Origin: Candidatus Latescibacterota bacterium
GTDB taxonomy: Bacteria; Latescibacterota; UBA2968; UBA8231
NCBI GenBank assembly: GCA_022819745.1
Contig: JAJEGS010000011.1
Location: 156,338 to 220,337 of the forward strand
Length of the DNA stretch: 64,000 nucleotides
Reading direction: 5' to 3'
Shown here: in pieces, positions 63,201-64,000 of the stretch
Layout of the letters: each line of letters begins with the position of its first letter
How positions within the stretch are numbered: the first letter of the stretch is position 1
Translations under genes and position numbers: made by a program
The notes under the pieces: generated by a model
Told to the model about the DNA's origin: nothing
What the model saw: the letters and a program-made list of their open reading frames with translations, nothing else
Database searches by the model: none

Positions 63201-63684
63201 CCTTTTCGGCTGCGGCCAGCCCCTCGCGCTGGATCAGGTGCGGAATCTCGCCGCCGATGCAGGCCGACGTGCAAATCAGGCCCTCGGCGTGTTCGCGCAA
63301 AAGCTCCTTGTCTATGCGGGGATTGTAGTAGTAACCTTCGAGATAGCCCTTGGAAACGAGCTTGGTCAGATTGCGGTAGCCGGTGGCGTCTTTGGCCAGC
63401 AAGACCAGGTGGTTGGAGGCGTGGGTTAGGCCGCGAGCGGCCTGGCGCACGTGGCGGCTATCAATCGCCACATAAACTTCGCAGCCGATGATGGGCTTAA
63501 TGCCGGCGTCTTGGCAGGCCCTGTAGTGCTCAATGACGCCGAAGAGGTTGCCGTGATCTGTGATAGCCAAGGCCGGCATGCCCTGCTCGGCCGCTAACTC
63601 GGCCATCTCGCCGACCCGGCACGCTCCATCGAGCAGACTGTATTCGCTGTGACCGTGTAAATGGACGAAATCAGCCGAAGCCAT
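60214..63684 (-). CDS. dnaE: DNA polymerase III subunit alpha
   Basis: 1156 residues, DnaE1 type: PHP domain at the N-terminus (DFVHLHGHSEYSLLDG), polymerase palm with PDIDVDFDD (about residues 396-404), the QVITFGTMGAKA block, tandem HhH and an OB fold near the C-terminus. The PHP histidines are kept. Start ATG 63684 has GGAGGTGATC immediately upstream; a GTG at 63690 lies inside that site. It is transcribed toward the TlpA-like gene, and a consensus promoter lies about 104 bases upstream. Confidence 0.97.
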   Translation of the reverse strand: MASADFVHLHGHSEYSLLDGACRVGEMAELAAEQGMPALAITDHGNLFGVIEHYRACQDAGIKPIIGCEVYVAIDSRHVRQAARGLTHASNHLVLLAKDATGYRNLTKLVSKGYLEGYYYNPRIDKELLREHAEGLICTSACIGGEIPHLIQREGLAAAEKVVREFMDIFGDDYYLEIQRHDIDPEAKVNDGLLKLHRKLGVPLVATNDFHFLSATDHDAHDALICIQTNKTVDEKNRLCYPDGLYMKSPEEMRTLFADLPDALERTLEIADKCNVELEFGKTYMPDFPIPAGYASSDDYLTQLAQEGLERRYGSVDPAVQERLDYELSVITSQDFSGYFLIVWDLVNHARNQGISVGAGRGSAAGCLASYCLGITNVDPIKYDLIFERFLNPERIEPPDIDVDFDDTRRDEVLRYVVDKYGKDNVSQVITFGTMGAKAVVRDVGRVLGMSFGEVDRIAKQVPTELKITLDKAIERVPELQQVAQAPGNEGKLIEYARKLEGMARHASVHACAVIIAPGELTNYVPLYRSPKNGTITTQFVGETCMDIGLLKMDILGLKELSLVEEAVRLIQLKEPDFDLEAIPWDDRATFDLFGRGETIGVFQFESAGMREYLIKLRPDTIEDIIAMNALYRPGPMDNIPTFIARKRGEEAVSYDHPKLESILEPTYGIMVYQEQVMRIAQELAGFTLGQADILRKAMGKKKPEEMAKVKKDFVGGCTANGVEKSLANKLFGEIEIFAGYAFNKSHSVCYAEGAYKNAYLKTHYPQEYMAASLTLERKDTDRLTVLLDDCRRMGISALPPDVNQSTLNFTPTDEGIRYGLAAIKNVGEGAAQSIVDTRIAEGPFTTLFEFCERIDLRAVNRRVVESLIAAGALDGLEGHRAQKMEALEVALKAAGKAQEDREKGQISLFDGGGSSELIVQELPEIEEWSERERLAKERDLLGLYISSHPLKPYARDLKNFARPLSEIDEQLDGARLRVGGLVEEVRKLFDRRGNPFAFVTLKDLNSTGDIAFFSEVFARHQQLLVEGETILVEGRVCERNGRLSLQADSALPLKSVRAQLTESITLSLPYHKVGDPLLRRLRQLCERHTGDCELWLRLQNGGEQDKMVRSKTIRVNPCDDLLIGIEEQIGPHSIRLQPKRQIAVPSSATPVKYRT

Positions 63685-63787
63685 GATCACCTCCGCTACC
63701 TGTATGCGCTAGTAAAAATCTTTGAACTTAGAGAATGCGGCCGAACAACGGGCCAGACTGCCTAGGGAAGGGCATCGCCTCGGGTGA

Positions 63788-63816
63788 AGCATAGCCAATT
63801 CAAAAAGGGCTGTCAA
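63788..63816 (-). promoter_or_regulatory. dnaE: Putative dnaE promoter
   Basis: On the minus strand a consensus TTGACA (63816-63811), 17 bases, TATGCT (63793-63788), about 104 bases before the dnaE ATG and 53 bases from the insertion-sequence gene end. The rest of this gap holds no other feature. Confidence 0.65.
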
Positions 63817-63860
63817 TGTCCCAAAGAAGAGGCCATTTTTATAACATTTTATTATTATTG

Positions 63861-64000
63861 AGCTGGTTTCAAAACTGCCTTACAGTGATAAGCATACAGG
63901 CGAGATGGACAAAAGCTCGAAACATCGAACTTTTTCGCTCATAGCGGGTGACCAATCGGCGGAAGCTACTCAGCCAACCGATCGTGCGCTCAATGCGGTA
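63861..64000 (-). mobile_element. Right end of an IS5-type insertion sequence
   Basis: The transposase 3' end and the bases directly after it. A GAGCTGGTTTC (63860-63870) just past the stop codon could be the start of a terminal inverted repeat, but the other end is outside the window so this cannot be confirmed. Confidence 0.55.
63869..64000 (-). CDS. IS5-family transposase, C-terminal 43 residues only
   Basis: A minus-strand frame open from the window edge to TGA at 63869-63871. The translation contains YRIERTIGWLSSFRRLVTRYER, the Y-(2)-R-(3)-E-(6)-K/R-like C1 block of DDE transposases of the IS5 group (the catalytic Glu is in RIERT), followed by the usual CMLITVRQF-like ending. The 5' part lies beyond the window, so completeness is unknown. 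Confidence 0.85.
   Translation of the reverse strand, partial: YRIERTIGWLSSFRRLVTRYERKSSMFRAFVHLACMLITVRQF

Overview
The window looks like chromosome from an uncultured, Gram-negative-type bacterium with high G+C. The cell-wall genes point that way: mpl (recycling of diaminopimelate-type peptidoglycan), a PBP5-like carboxypeptidase and a NamZ-type muramidase. The mix of phytanoyl-CoA dioxygenase, Gfo/Idh oxidoreductase, ThuA, FG-GAP/ASPIC (CRTAC1-like), dockerin-like and lamin-tail secreted proteins, together with large OPT/DUF6785-like membrane proteins, is what I associate with Latescibacterota/Poribacteria-like or other FCB-related lineages. That placement is inference; no rRNA gene is present. 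Putative promoters follow a sigma-70 pattern (TTGACN, about 17 bases, TANNNT).

Layout. 1-6440: a glycosyltransferase cut by the window edge, NamZ-like, YqgE/AlgH, phytanoyl-CoA dioxygenase, D,D-carboxypeptidase, rlmH and a Gfo/Idh oxidoreductase. 6464-6635: tRNA-Val(GAC) with promoter and terminator. 6637-11969: an accessory block with visibly lower G+C and different codon use. It holds a DUF402 protein, two nucleotidyltransferases (one ANT(3'')/aadA-like), an APH-type kinase, a TolB-like PD40 protein and a methyltransferase. Two, perhaps three, of its intergenic gaps look like integron attC sites, and a 41-codon remnant of a HAD hydrolase gene sits inside it. No integrase is visible.

11970-26563 is core metabolism and information processing. 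hpt (apparently leaderless) heads an operon with an epimerase, a membrane-anchored unknown and an M42 aminopeptidase. Next come recA with a small downstream gene, then rho and rpmE2-DUF1385-prfA-prmC-radA, two secreted Fn3/dockerin-like proteins, and dnaG. 26560-35731: tRNA-Ile2(CAT), a CRTAC1-like protein, tRNA-Val(CAC), a lamin-tail protein, mpl (also apparently leaderless), a polyisoprenyl-phosphate glycosyltransferase, and rel-hisC.

35905-47956 is a run of mostly membrane genes on one strand: NusG-II domain protein, Gx transporter, DUF6785-like protein, a 1583-residue M28-like/FtsX-like fusion, a second OPT-like protein, an unknown protein with an internal repeat, a PqqD-like protein and a PAP2-like protein. 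This is the most likely place for an undescribed machine: peptide-type transporters, a degenerate peptidase joined to a permease, and a peptide-chaperone-like protein. 47966-63684: recD2, ThuA-like, glcD with a D-cysteine-desulfhydrase-like enzyme, an ABC exporter with its DUF1854 partner, a sugar isomerase with a glycosyltransferase, map, a small protein, a TlpA-like lipoprotein and dnaE. The window ends in the 3' end of an IS5-type transposase.
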